Origin: Dokdonella sp. | GTDB taxonomy: Bacteria; Pseudomonadota; Gammaproteobacteria; Xanthomonadales; Rhodanobacteraceae | NCBI GenBank assembly: GCA_030150315.1 | Contig: JASLGB010000002.1 | Coordinates: forward strand, 1 to 5,363 | DNA length: 5,363 nt | Direction: 5' to 3' | In this document: piece after piece, positions 1 to 5,360 of the stretch | Numbering within the stretch: the first letter of the stretch is position 1 | Layout of the letters: each line of letters opens with the position of its first letter | Translations under genes and position numbers: made by a program | The notes under the pieces: model-generated | Databases searched by the model: none | What the model was told of the DNA's origin: nothing | What the model saw: only the letters and a program-made list of their open reading frames with translations

Positions 1-420
1 GGCGGCGGCGGAACCGGCGCCTTCGGACGCCGGCGGCGGCCCCTCGTCGGGACGGATCGGCACCAACGGAGTCGGCTCCGCTTCCGCCGGCGGCAGCAGC
101 GGCTCGACTTCGGCCACCCAGCGGTAGCCGAAGCGCGGCACGGTGCGGATCACGCTTTTTTCGCTGCCGCTGTCGCCGAGCGCGCGGCGCAGGCCCCAGA
201 TCAGCTGGTCGAGCTGGCCATCGGTGAAATCCGCCGTGCCCCAGATGACGGCGCCCAGTTCATCGCGGCCCACCGCGCGCTCGCGGTGTTCGAACAACCA
301 CAGCAAGGCGTCGAGAACCTTGGGCGCCAGCGCGACCAAGCGCCCGTCCTCGATCAGCTCGCGGGCTTGCGGATTCAGCACGAAACGGCCGAAGCGGTAC
401 TGTGCGGATGCGTGCGTCAT
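1..420 (-). CDS. Winged-helix (ToxR/CadC-type) transcriptional regulator, N-terminal part
   Basis: The frame is open from an ATG at 420 to the window edge (140 codons, no stop), so the C-terminal part is missing. Residues about 8-103 form an OmpR/PhoB-type winged-helix domain. It has an N-terminal beta strand stretch (YRFGRFVLNPQAREL), the helix around VLDALLWLFEHR (35-46), a recognition-helix region around 67-82 (DGQLDQLIWGLRRALG) and the terminal wing IRTVPRFGYRW (91-101), a hallmark of this family. There is no receiver domain before it, so it is not a two-component response regulator. Residues about 108-140 are Pro/Ala/Glu-rich and look like a flexible linker. In ToxR/CadC-type proteins such a linker commonly leads to a membrane segment and a sensor, TPR or TolB-like region; which one applies here cannot be seen. 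It starts 61 bases after the plsB stop, so co-transcription is possible. The start is supported by the domain beginning a few residues later; the Shine-Dalgarno (AGGGG) is modest. Its target is unknown. Confidence 0.9.
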   Translation of the reverse strand, partial: MTHASAQYRFGRFVLNPQARELIEDGRLVALAPKVLDALLWLFEHRERAVGRDELGAVIWGTADFTDGQLDQLIWGLRRALGDSGSEKSVIRTVPRFGYRWVAEVEPLLPPAEAEPTPLVPIRPDEGPPPASEGAGSAAA

Positions 421-432
421 GCCCCTGCTTTC

Positions 433-449
433 ACACGCAAACGGCGTGT
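433..449. repeat. Short inverted repeat before the regulator gene
   Basis: ACACGC (433-438) and GCGTGT (444-449) are perfect 6-bp complements separated by 5 bases. The repeat lies between the plsB stop and the regulator start, 13 bases upstream of the ATG. No T-run follows on either strand, so it is not an intrinsic terminator. It could be an operator, perhaps for autoregulation by the regulator, or a small RNA hairpin near the ribosome binding site. Six base pairs is short enough to arise by chance in GC-rich DNA. Confidence 0.3.
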
Positions 450-481
450 CGATTGATGCGGCCGATTATTCCACGCTGCGG

Positions 482-3073
482 CTAGTCGTCGGCGGCTTCG
501 GTCGACTGCCCCAATTCGGCCTTGGCCTCGGGTGTGAGTTTGAGGATGCCGTGGCGGATTTCACGCGACAGGATCACCCGCGCGTCCTTGGCCACGGTTT
601 CCAGTTCCGCATCGAACACCAGCTTGCCGTCGGCATCGGTGGAGACGATGCGACGCTCGCGCAGTTTCTGGATGAAGCCGCGGAACAGCGCCTTGTCGAA
701 ATACTCCGGCCCGTTCATCTCGTGTAGCAGCGAAAGACGCTGCGCGGTGCGCCAGCACAGGTTCTCCAGCTCGCCTGCGCTCAGCGCGTGCGGGCCATTC
801 TTCACCAGCAGCGCCAGCCCGATGTAGTAGCGCTCGATCGCCGGCATCAGCGTGCGCGACAGCACGCGCAGGCGGAACGCGGAATTGCTCTGCCCGGGGC
901 CGCGCTCGAGGATGCGCCCGTCGGTGCCCTCCACGGTGGAAAGCAGGCCGCGCGCCTGGAAGAACTCGATCGTCGCCTGCACGCGCTCGGTGAATTCCGC
1001 CTCGCTCCATGGCAGGAACAGCTCGGCCTGGATGAACGGATAGACGAGCCGGCCGAGGCGCAGGATCGAGGCGCGCGCGATGCGACGGCTGTTGTTGAAG
1101 CAGCACGCGACCCACGATCCGGTCGCGACCAGATGGGCGACGTTGTTGCCGAAGTAGCTGAGCAGGATGCCCGGCTTCTCGTCCACGGTCAGCACATCGC
1201 CCAGCGGGTGCGCGACGCGGCGGATCCATTGCATCTGCTCGCCATAGGCGATGATTTCCGGAGCCGACCGTTCCGTCACGGTGACGCGATCGGAATACGG
1301 CACGTCGGTCAGCAGGGCCTTGCACAGATCCAGTTGCGCGACGAGGTCGGCCTCGGCGATGGCGTGCTTGGGCGTGGCCAGCACGGTCAGCGCCAGCAGG
1401 TTGATCGGATTGGCGTGCGCGGCGCGGTTGATGTTGACCAGGATGCGCTCGCCCAGCACGTCGACGGCGTTCTTCAGCCAGTTCGGCTTGGCTTCCGGGT
1501 CGGCGGTCGCCGCCTTCCACTCCGGCTCGATCTCGTCGAGCAGCGGCTTCAGGAACAGCGGCTCGCCGAAATTGACCGTGACTTCGCCGTAATTGCGGCG
1601 CAGCGCGCCGAGGCTGCGGATCAGGCCGCCCCAGGATTCCTTTTCCTTCGGCTTGCCGGACAGCTCGCCCGCGTAGGACTCGCCTTCCATGATCTTCTCG
1701 TAGCCGATGTAGACCGGCTGGAACACGACCGGGCGATCGGGCTGGCGCAGGAAGCTACGCAAGGTCATCGATAGCAGGCCGCCGCGCGAGGCCAGCATGC
1801 GCCCGGTGCGCGAACGGCCACCCTCGATGAAGTACATCAACGAAATGCCGCGCGAGATGAGCTGGCTCATGTACTCGCGGAACACGGTCGAATAGAACGG
1901 ATCGCTGAAACTGCGGCGCAGGAAGAACGCACCGCCGCGACGCAGCAGCGGGCCGATCAGCGGCAGGTTGAGGTTCACGCCCGCGGCGATGTGCGGCACC
2001 GGCAAGCCGTGGCGGTACAGCAAGTACGGGAGCACCGCGTCGTCGGTCGTGCTGCGGTGGCACGGCACGAAGATGACCTCATGCCCGGGCACGATCTCTC
2101 GCAGCTTCTCGAAGTGGTGCATGTGGATGCCGCGGTAGATCTTTTCCCACAGCGCCTTGAGCAGGAACGAGGCCGAGCGCACCACCAGATGCGACTGGTC
2201 GGCGGCGATCTCCCATGCGAAACCGCGCGCCCTGGCCGCCGCTTTCTCGCGCGTGATGTCGTCCTTGGCCGCGTTCGCGTCGATCGCCTGTTGCACCGGC
2301 CCGGCGTTGACCACGCTGTCGATCAGGGTGCGCCGGTGCGAAAGATCCGGTCCGATGACCGCGGCGCGGATGCGGCGGAAATGCACGCGCAGAATGCGTT
2401 GCAGCTTGCGCACGCCGCGCTCGCTGTTGGCCTCGGGCACGACCAGTTCGCGCAGCGAAACGGGCGCGGCGAACTGCACGACGGTGTCGCGGCCGTTCAG
2501 CAGCAGGGCCAGCATGCGGCGGAAACGGCCGACGATGACCCAGTTTTCCGAGAACAGCACGCTGAACCAGCCCGAATCCCGCGCCGGGGCACGCCCGACG
2601 AAGATCGACACCGGCACGATGCGCACGTCCAGCCCGTTCGCGGTCGGCGTCGGCGTGGCGGAATCGGTTTCGCTGTCGGTCGTCGGCGACGGCACCTGCG
2701 CCGCCTGGGCGCGCACGGCATCGGCCAGAAGGCTCAGCGTTTCCGAGCGCGTGCGATGCAGGTTCCGGCCGAACAGGCGCGGACGCGGCGACAGCGACAC
2801 CACGGCATGGCGGCGCTTGATCGGCAGCTGCCCGGCCGCGCTCCACGGCGACGGCAGGCCGGCCTCGGCGCAGGCGCGCTCGAGGATCAGCGCATCGGAC
2901 AGGCCGTGGCGCTCGACCACATAGACGGTGGGACGGGGATCGTCGGGGAGCAGCGCCGCCACGTCATCGGGAGAGCGACGGATGCGGACCCAGGGTCGCA
3001 GCAGCGTGCCCAGCCAGTGGAATCCGGTCGGCGCGCCGGTGGCTGCGGGCGCAGCCGGAATGGAGTCGTTCAT
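482..3073 (-). CDS. plsB: Glycerol-3-phosphate 1-O-acyltransferase PlsB
   Basis: PlsB transfers an acyl chain from acyl-ACP or acyl-CoA to position 1 of sn-glycerol 3-phosphate, giving lysophosphatidic acid at the inner membrane (EC 2.3.1.15). The 863-aa product is somewhat longer than the about 807-aa E. coli enzyme and resembles it along its whole length. Acyltransferase motifs in order: I, HRSTTD (339-344, catalytic H339 and D344 of the HX4D motif); II, GAFFLRR (381-387); III, FIEGGRSRTG (415-424), the glycerol-phosphate binding block; IV, VFQPVYIGYE (450-459). Family blocks PHIAAG (360-365), STVFREY (395-401) and AQRLSLLH (777-784) also match. Motif I differs from E. coli HRSHMDY outside the catalytic pair. 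Residues about 126-147 are a Ser/Thr/Pro-rich insertion. I chose the ATG at 3073 because the in-frame extension up to 3193 crosses into the end of the preceding gene and is unlike PlsB. The Shine-Dalgarno is poor: only CGGAA next to the ATG, at the foot of a hairpin. Confidence 0.96.
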   Translation of the reverse strand: MNDSIPAAPAATGAPTGFHWLGTLLRPWVRIRRSPDDVAALLPDDPRPTVYVVERHGLSDALILERACAEAGLPSPWSAAGQLPIKRRHAVVSLSPRPRLFGRNLHRTRSETLSLLADAVRAQAAQVPSPTTDSETDSATPTPTANGLDVRIVPVSIFVGRAPARDSGWFSVLFSENWVIVGRFRRMLALLLNGRDTVVQFAAPVSLRELVVPEANSERGVRKLQRILRVHFRRIRAAVIGPDLSHRRTLIDSVVNAGPVQQAIDANAAKDDITREKAAARARGFAWEIAADQSHLVVRSASFLLKALWEKIYRGIHMHHFEKLREIVPGHEVIFVPCHRSTTDDAVLPYLLYRHGLPVPHIAAGVNLNLPLIGPLLRRGGAFFLRRSFSDPFYSTVFREYMSQLISRGISLMYFIEGGRSRTGRMLASRGGLLSMTLRSFLRQPDRPVVFQPVYIGYEKIMEGESYAGELSGKPKEKESWGGLIRSLGALRRNYGEVTVNFGEPLFLKPLLDEIEPEWKAATADPEAKPNWLKNAVDVLGERILVNINRAAHANPINLLALTVLATPKHAIAEADLVAQLDLCKALLTDVPYSDRVTVTERSAPEIIAYGEQMQWIRRVAHPLGDVLTVDEKPGILLSYFGNNVAHLVATGSWVACCFNNSRRIARASILRLGRLVYPFIQAELFLPWSEAEFTERVQATIEFFQARGLLSTVEGTDGRILERGPGQSNSAFRLRVLSRTLMPAIERYYIGLALLVKNGPHALSAGELENLCWRTAQRLSLLHEMNGPEYFDKALFRGFIQKLRERRIVSTDADGKLVFDAELETVAKDARVILSREIRHGILKLTPEAKAELGQSTEAADD

Positions 3074-3075
3074 TT

Positions 3076-3105
3076 CCGAAGTGTAGTCGCAGAAGACCAC
3101 TTCGG
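3076..3105 (-). promoter_or_regulatory. Hairpin directly upstream of the plsB start codon
   Basis: On the minus strand CCGAAGTG (3105-3098) pairs perfectly with CACTTCGG (3083-3076). Inside it GTC (3097-3095) pairs with GAC (3088-3086), leaving a 2-base bulge and a 6-base loop. The stem ends two bases before the plsB ATG and takes in the only purine-rich (CGGAA-like) stretch that could serve as a ribosome binding site. This suggests translational control of plsB, by occlusion or by a bound factor. As DNA it could equally be an operator. No T-run follows, so it is not an intrinsic terminator. The pairing is directly visible; the role is inferred. Confidence 0.5.
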
Positions 3106-3117
3106 TTGAGAGGCAAA

Positions 3118-3156
3118 GCGGGCAATCCCGCGCACCGGCCAGGCCGATGCGCGGGA
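3118..3156 (-). other. Overlapping hairpins between the lipoprotein gene and plsB
   Basis: Just after the lipoprotein stop, TGCGCGGGA (3148-3156) and TCCCGCGCA (3126-3134) form a perfect 9-bp stem. After one mismatch it is capped by a further 4 bp (3136-3139 with 3143-3146) and a 3-base loop. The CCCGC at 3127-3131 can instead pair with GCGGG at 3118-3122, so two mutually exclusive folds are possible. Only a weak T-containing stretch follows on the minus strand (ATTGCCCGCTTTG), so a classical terminator is unlikely. A partial terminator, attenuator or mRNA-stabilising hairpin between the two genes is possible. Confidence 0.4.
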
Positions 3157-3164
3157 CGCGGCGA

Positions 3165-4076
3165 TCACTCTTCGGAGGCCGACTTGTCGCCATCTTCCGC
3201 CGCGTCGGAAGCGGCCTGCCTGGCCTTCTCCAGCGCGTGCTTGCCGTACCAGCGGCCGTCGACGTTGACCATTTCGGTCTCGGCGCTCATCGGCGCGTCG
3301 AACAGCGTGTAGCTGACCTTGACCTTGGCATTGGTGCCGTCGTTGGAGACCACTTCCGACTTGACCGAGTCCAGCGTCTGGTCGAGCGAGAAGCCGTACA
3401 CGCCGAGCGCTTCCTTCAGGCCGCCGAAGCCGATGCGAGCCTTGGCCATGGCCTGGTCGTAGGTCAGCGCATGCGCTTCGTCGGCGCTCTTGATGTCCAG
3501 CGCGCGGGCGGTCTTGCTCGCCACCGCGATGACCTTCTTGACCGAATCCGGATCGGTGAAGCGCGTCTTCTGCACCCAGCCCGCGAACGCGTTGATCGCG
3601 GCCAGCGCCTGCTGCTTCTCGGTCTCGGACATGTCCTTGCTCTGCTGCACGACGCCCTGCAGATAGCCGCTGCCCATCGCGACGTACATCGGGATCTGCT
3701 GCTGGTACTGCTCGTCGAACGCCTTCAGCTGCGGCTCGATCTCGGCATAGATCTTTTCTTCGGCCCCGGCCTCGGTCAGCTTGCCCATCGTTTCGGCAAA
3801 CTTCTGGCGGTCTTCATCGGTGACCGGCTCCTTGTCCTTGCCCCAGTCGGCCTTGGCCTTCTCGTACTCGGCCGGCGGCATGGCGTGCTTCATCAGGCCA
3901 TCGATGTCGCCAGCCTTGAGCAGCGCGACCGACTGCTGGATGGCGCCATCCGGGCCCTGCGTCTTGGCAGCCGCGACCGGAGCGGAAGCGGAGGTTTCGG
4001 GCTGCTTGTCGCCACAGGCGGCGAAGAGCAGGGCGAGCGACGCGGCGAGGGCGACGCGGACAAGCGGCTTGTTCAT
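3165..4076 (-). CDS. Putative outer-membrane lipoprotein of unknown function
   Basis: I do not recognise the family. The 303-aa product opens with a lipoprotein signal peptide: MNK start with Arg at 7, hydrophobic stretch 8-20, then the lipobox FAAC with C21 as the lipidated residue. Phe at -3 is less usual. G22 at +2 is not an inner-membrane retention signal, so Lol sorting would put it in the outer membrane, facing the periplasm. An Ala/Ser/Thr-rich spacer (27-40) follows, then a charged, mostly helical region (44-225) with few aromatic residues. The end (about 238-280) looks like beta strands, including KVKVSYTLF and VNVDGRWYGKH, a pattern seen in NTF2-like or DUF4878-like periplasmic proteins; this resemblance is only suggestive. 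The tail (288-303) is acidic. The ATG at 4076 is supported by the lipobox and by GGGGAA six bases upstream. A longer in-frame reading to 4364 runs through a terminator and is not credible. It precedes plsB by 91 bases and may be co-transcribed with it. Confidence 0.85.
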   Translation of the reverse strand: MNKPLVRVALAASLALLFAACGDKQPETSASAPVAAAKTQGPDGAIQQSVALLKAGDIDGLMKHAMPPAEYEKAKADWGKDKEPVTDEDRQKFAETMGKLTEAGAEEKIYAEIEPQLKAFDEQYQQQIPMYVAMGSGYLQGVVQQSKDMSETEKQQALAAINAFAGWVQKTRFTDPDSVKKVIAVASKTARALDIKSADEAHALTYDQAMAKARIGFGGLKEALGVYGFSLDQTLDSVKSEVVSNDGTNAKVKVSYTLFDAPMSAETEMVNVDGRWYGKHALEKARQAASDAAEDGDKSASEE

Positions 4077-4082
4077 CAGGAA

Positions 4083-4088
4083 TTCCCC
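4083..4088 (-). promoter_or_regulatory. Ribosome binding site of the lipoprotein gene
   Basis: GGGGAA on the minus strand lies six bases before the ATG at 4076. It fixes the start at the codon that gives a proper lipoprotein signal peptide, rather than at the in-frame codons further upstream. Confidence 0.65.
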
Positions 4089-4165
4089 GGTCAGCGGTTG
4101 AGTACGAAAAGACTTTCCCCGATGACGCCCCATGTCTCGGCGCATTGGCCACGGGAAAGCCGCGC

Positions 4166-4195
4166 ACTGTAACAGCGCCCGATTGCCGGCGTCAC
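4166..4195 (-). promoter_or_regulatory. Candidate sigma-70 promoter of the lipoprotein gene (and plsB)
   Basis: On the minus strand a -35-like GTGACG (4195-4190) is followed after 18 bases by TACAGT (4171-4166), preceded by TG one base earlier, as in an extended -10 element. Each hexamer matches the consensus at 4 of 6 positions. Transcription would start near 4159, giving a leader of about 83 bases. It lies downstream of the terminator at 4262-4301, as an independent promoter for the next gene should. Confidence 0.4.
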
Positions 4196-4201
4196 CCGAA
4201 A

Positions 4202-4236
4202 ATCGTGAACGATCGGTGCACGCGGAATCGATTCCG
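4202..4236. promoter_or_regulatory. Two palindromes upstream of the candidate lipoprotein promoter
   Basis: CGGAATCGATTCCG (4223-4236) is a perfect 14-bp palindrome, and ATCGT-GA-ACGAT (4202-4213) is an inverted repeat of 5 bp. Relative to the proposed start near 4159 they centre at about -49 and -71, positions where activators often bind. No known operator is recognised, and either could be chance. Confidence 0.25.
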
Positions 4237-4261
4237 GCGGACAGCGCAGCGATGCAGACGG

Positions 4262-4301
4262 AAGAAAAAAAGAAAACCCGGCGGGACACGCCGCGCCGGG
4301 T
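4262..4301 (-). terminator. Rho-independent terminator
   Basis: On the minus strand ACCCGGCG (4301-4294) pairs with CGCCGGGT (4283-4276), a perfect 8-bp GC-rich stem with a 10-base loop. It is followed at once by a T-rich tail: TTTT, C, seven Ts, C, TT (4276-4262). This is the clearest regulatory signal in the window. It ends transcription coming from the acid phosphatase gene, whose stop lies about 150 bases upstream, or from a small RNA starting in between. A second stem (4305-4320) sits immediately before it. Confidence 0.88.
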
Positions 4302-4381
4302 CAATCCGGCATTTGCCGGAGGAGGAAAGCGGTTTTCGGCCGGCGGCTTACTGAATGAAAGCACACCGCGATCGAAATTCG
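4262..4381 (-). ncRNA. Candidate small RNA (or structured 3' UTR of the phosphatase mRNA)
   Basis: A possible promoter at 4388-4417 would start a transcript near 4381, and the strong terminator ends it near 4262, giving about 120 nt with no convincing reading frame. Structure visible in the RNA: a possible imperfect 5' stem (GCGG and CTT, 4369-4356 region, with AAG and CCGC), an unpaired pyrimidine stretch CTTTCCTCC (4329-4321) that is complementary to Shine-Dalgarno sequences, a perfect 6-bp hairpin TCCGGC-AAAT-GCCGGA (4320-4305), and the terminator hairpin with its U tail. This order (unpaired anti-Shine-Dalgarno-like stretch, hairpin, terminator) is typical of trans-acting small RNAs. I do not recognise a known family. 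The alternatives are the ordinary 3' end of the phosphatase transcript, an sRNA processed from it, or a leader attenuator of the lipoprotein gene. Confidence 0.35.
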
Positions 4382-4387
4382 ACGCGA

Positions 4388-4417
4388 ATAATACAGTTGA
4401 CGCCGACTTCTATGCAA
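4388..4417 (-). promoter_or_regulatory. Candidate promoter just after the acid phosphatase gene
   Basis: On the minus strand TATTAT (4393-4388; 5 of 6 matches to the -10 consensus) lies 18 bases after TTGCAT (4417-4412; 3 of 6 matches to the -35 consensus). It sits in an AT-rich patch in otherwise GC-rich DNA, which makes chance -10-like matches more likely. It would drive the candidate small RNA ending at the terminator. The -10 overlaps one arm of the inverted repeat at 4389-4451. Confidence 0.3.
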
Positions 4418-4451
4418 CTACTCGATGTTTACGTCAGAAGTTACTGTATTA
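4389..4451. repeat. AT-rich 63-bp inverted repeat containing the phosphatase stop codon
   Basis: TAATACAGT (4389-4397) is the exact reverse complement of ACTGTATTA (4443-4451). Directly inside, TGACG (4398-4402) pairs with CGTCA (4432-4436), with a 6-base bulge on one side. That gives 14 complementary base pairs around a 29-base loop. The TAA stop of the acid phosphatase gene (4451-4449) lies in one arm. No T-run follows, so it is not an intrinsic terminator. It could be an mRNA 3'-end stabilising structure, a protein-binding site or a remnant of a small palindromic element; no clear target-site duplication flanks it. Confidence 0.5.
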
Positions 4452-5360
4452 ATTGAAGAATCGCAGACTCTGGATCTTCGCGCGACGACGCTTCTCCACC
4501 GGATCGGACCAGGCATTGTTGAACAGGGCCGGCTCCCACGAGCCGTAGGTCGGGTTGGGCAACACGAACCAGCGCTCGCCGACCCAGTCCAGATAGGGCG
4601 TGACCGCGGCGCGGCGGCCGTCGACCGTATTGGCCGTGACGTCCACGAAATCGCCGAGCTGGTCGCCGAACTGCATCAGGACGCGGTAGTTGCGGCCGAT
4701 CGACTGGCGGCGGCAGCCTTTTTCGCTGCCGTTCTGCTCGCAGCCTTCCACCACCGTTCCCAGCCCGAGAAACACGTTGTCGCCCGCCACCGGGAAGCCG
4801 GCGTCGCGCAGATTGGCCAGCGTCACCTCGTTGAGGTCCTGGGCGCGGTTGGAAAGATAGAAAACGGTCACGCCGGCCTGCGCCGCCTTGCGCGTGAACT
4901 CCAGCGCGCCCGGCACCGGGCGGGCCGACTTCTCGCGGCACCACTGCGCCCAGGTCACTTCGTTGTAGCTGGCACCGTCGCGCACCAGGCGTGCCTGATA
5001 CGGCGAGTTGTCGAGCACGGTCTCGTCGATGTCGAGGATGATGGCCGGCTTCAGGCCGCGCAGCGGCGTCAGGCGGTCTTCCCTGGCCAGCGCGTCCCAG
5101 CGCTTGTCCTTCAGCGCCTCCGCGAGTTTCTCGCCCGCGTTGCGATACACCTCGCGATAGATCAGCTCGCTCTCGATCGCCGTCTGCGTCCACGCCACGG
5201 CTTTGAGGTTGTCGTCCGGCCCGGGCGGGGCCGGCTGTGCCGGCGCAGCCACCCCCGCGGAAAAGGCCGGCACGACCGCGGTGTCGCGTGGACGAGGAGC
5301 GCCGGCACAGCCGGCCATAAGGACGGAAGCAAGGAAAAGGGAAAGCGGAACCTTGGACAT
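4449..5360 (-). CDS. Class C acid phosphatase / 5'-nucleotidase, lipoprotein e(P4) family
   Basis: This is a HAD-superfamily (subfamily IIIB, Acid_phosphat_B) phosphatase, related to Haemophilus lipoprotein e(P4), which dephosphorylates nucleotides and other phosphomonoesters in the periplasm with a divalent metal. The 303-aa product has a signal peptide with lipobox LMAGC (lipidated C18, Ala at +2, so probably outer membrane), then a Pro/Ala-rich linker (20-50). HAD motif I is DIDET (110-114; nucleophile D110, acid/base D112) within LDIDETVLDNSPY. Motif II is YLSNR (168-172, S170). The motif III basic residue lies around K214-R218 and motif IV is GDQLGDF (232-238). TWAQWCREK (136-144), VPGALEF (149-155) and NPTYGSWEPALF (269-280) match e(P4) blocks, including aromatic residues that hold the nucleotide base in that family. 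Length is typical and no key residue is missing. The ATG at 5360 is supported by the signal peptide; its ribosome binding site lies outside the window. The gene ends before a strong terminator, so it is probably not in the plsB unit. Confidence 0.93.
   Translation of the reverse strand: MSKVPLSLFLASVLMAGCAGAPRPRDTAVVPAFSAGVAAPAQPAPPGPDDNLKAVAWTQTAIESELIYREVYRNAGEKLAEALKDKRWDALAREDRLTPLRGLKPAIILDIDETVLDNSPYQARLVRDGASYNEVTWAQWCREKSARPVPGALEFTRKAAQAGVTVFYLSNRAQDLNEVTLANLRDAGFPVAGDNVFLGLGTVVEGCEQNGSEKGCRRQSIGRNYRVLMQFGDQLGDFVDVTANTVDGRRAAVTPYLDWVGERWFVLPNPTYGSWEPALFNNAWSDPVEKRRRAKIQSLRFFN

Larger units (their letters stand above)
4077..4448. other. 372-base non-coding gap: terminator, promoters, palindromes
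   Basis: No convincing protein gene lies here on either strand. Read on the minus strand, it holds in order the inner part of an AT-rich inverted repeat, a candidate promoter, a possible small RNA or 3' UTR with a strong terminator, two short palindromes, a candidate lipoprotein promoter and an 83-base leader. Bases 4351-4460 contain 45 G+C in 110, well below the rest of the window. Confidence 0.7.

Noticed and set aside
1..120. GGC/CGG-rich repeats at the window start
   Set aside because: These are the codons of the Pro/Ala-rich linker of the regulator in GC-rich DNA, not a distinct repeat element.
788..1774. Plus-strand open frame of 328 codons
   Set aside because: It is antisense to conserved plsB sequence, has no recognisable domain, and its Arg/Gln/Asp-rich composition marks it as a shadow.
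1991..3109. Long open frame on the plus strand opposite plsB (372 codons)
   Set aside because: It lies wholly within the antisense of a well-supported plsB gene. The translation is rich in Arg, His, Gln and Gly without domains, as expected of a shadow frame in GC-rich DNA.
3074..3193. 40-codon N-terminal extension of plsB
   Set aside because: The extension overlaps the end of the lipoprotein gene and reads through both intergenic hairpins. It does not resemble PlsB, and the ATG at 3073 gives a normal N-terminus.
4113..4159. 7-bp inverted repeat CTTTCCC / GGGAAAG in the lipoprotein leader
   Set aside because: The arms are 33 bases apart with no further extension, and one arm overlaps the proposed transcription start. 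This is too weak to call a structure.
3147..4172. Plus-strand open frame of 341 codons opposite the lipoprotein gene
   Set aside because: The minus-strand frame has a signal peptide, lipobox and ribosome binding site. The plus frame has none of these and is a Leu/Arg/Gly-rich mirror frame.
4077..4364. 96-codon upstream extension of the lipoprotein gene
   Set aside because: It would be translated through the Rho-independent terminator and would bury the lipoprotein signal peptide in the middle of the protein.
4389..4451. LexA-like half-sites (CTGTAT / ATACAG) in the arms of the inverted repeat
   Set aside because: The half-sites are about 45 bases apart, whereas a LexA box needs them within about 8-10 bases.
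4355..4459. Small plus-strand frame of 34 codons, with a GGAGGAGG stretch some 30 bases upstream
   Set aside because: The purine stretch is too far from the ATG to act as its ribosome binding site. The frame overlaps the end of the phosphatase gene in antisense and has no recognisable product.
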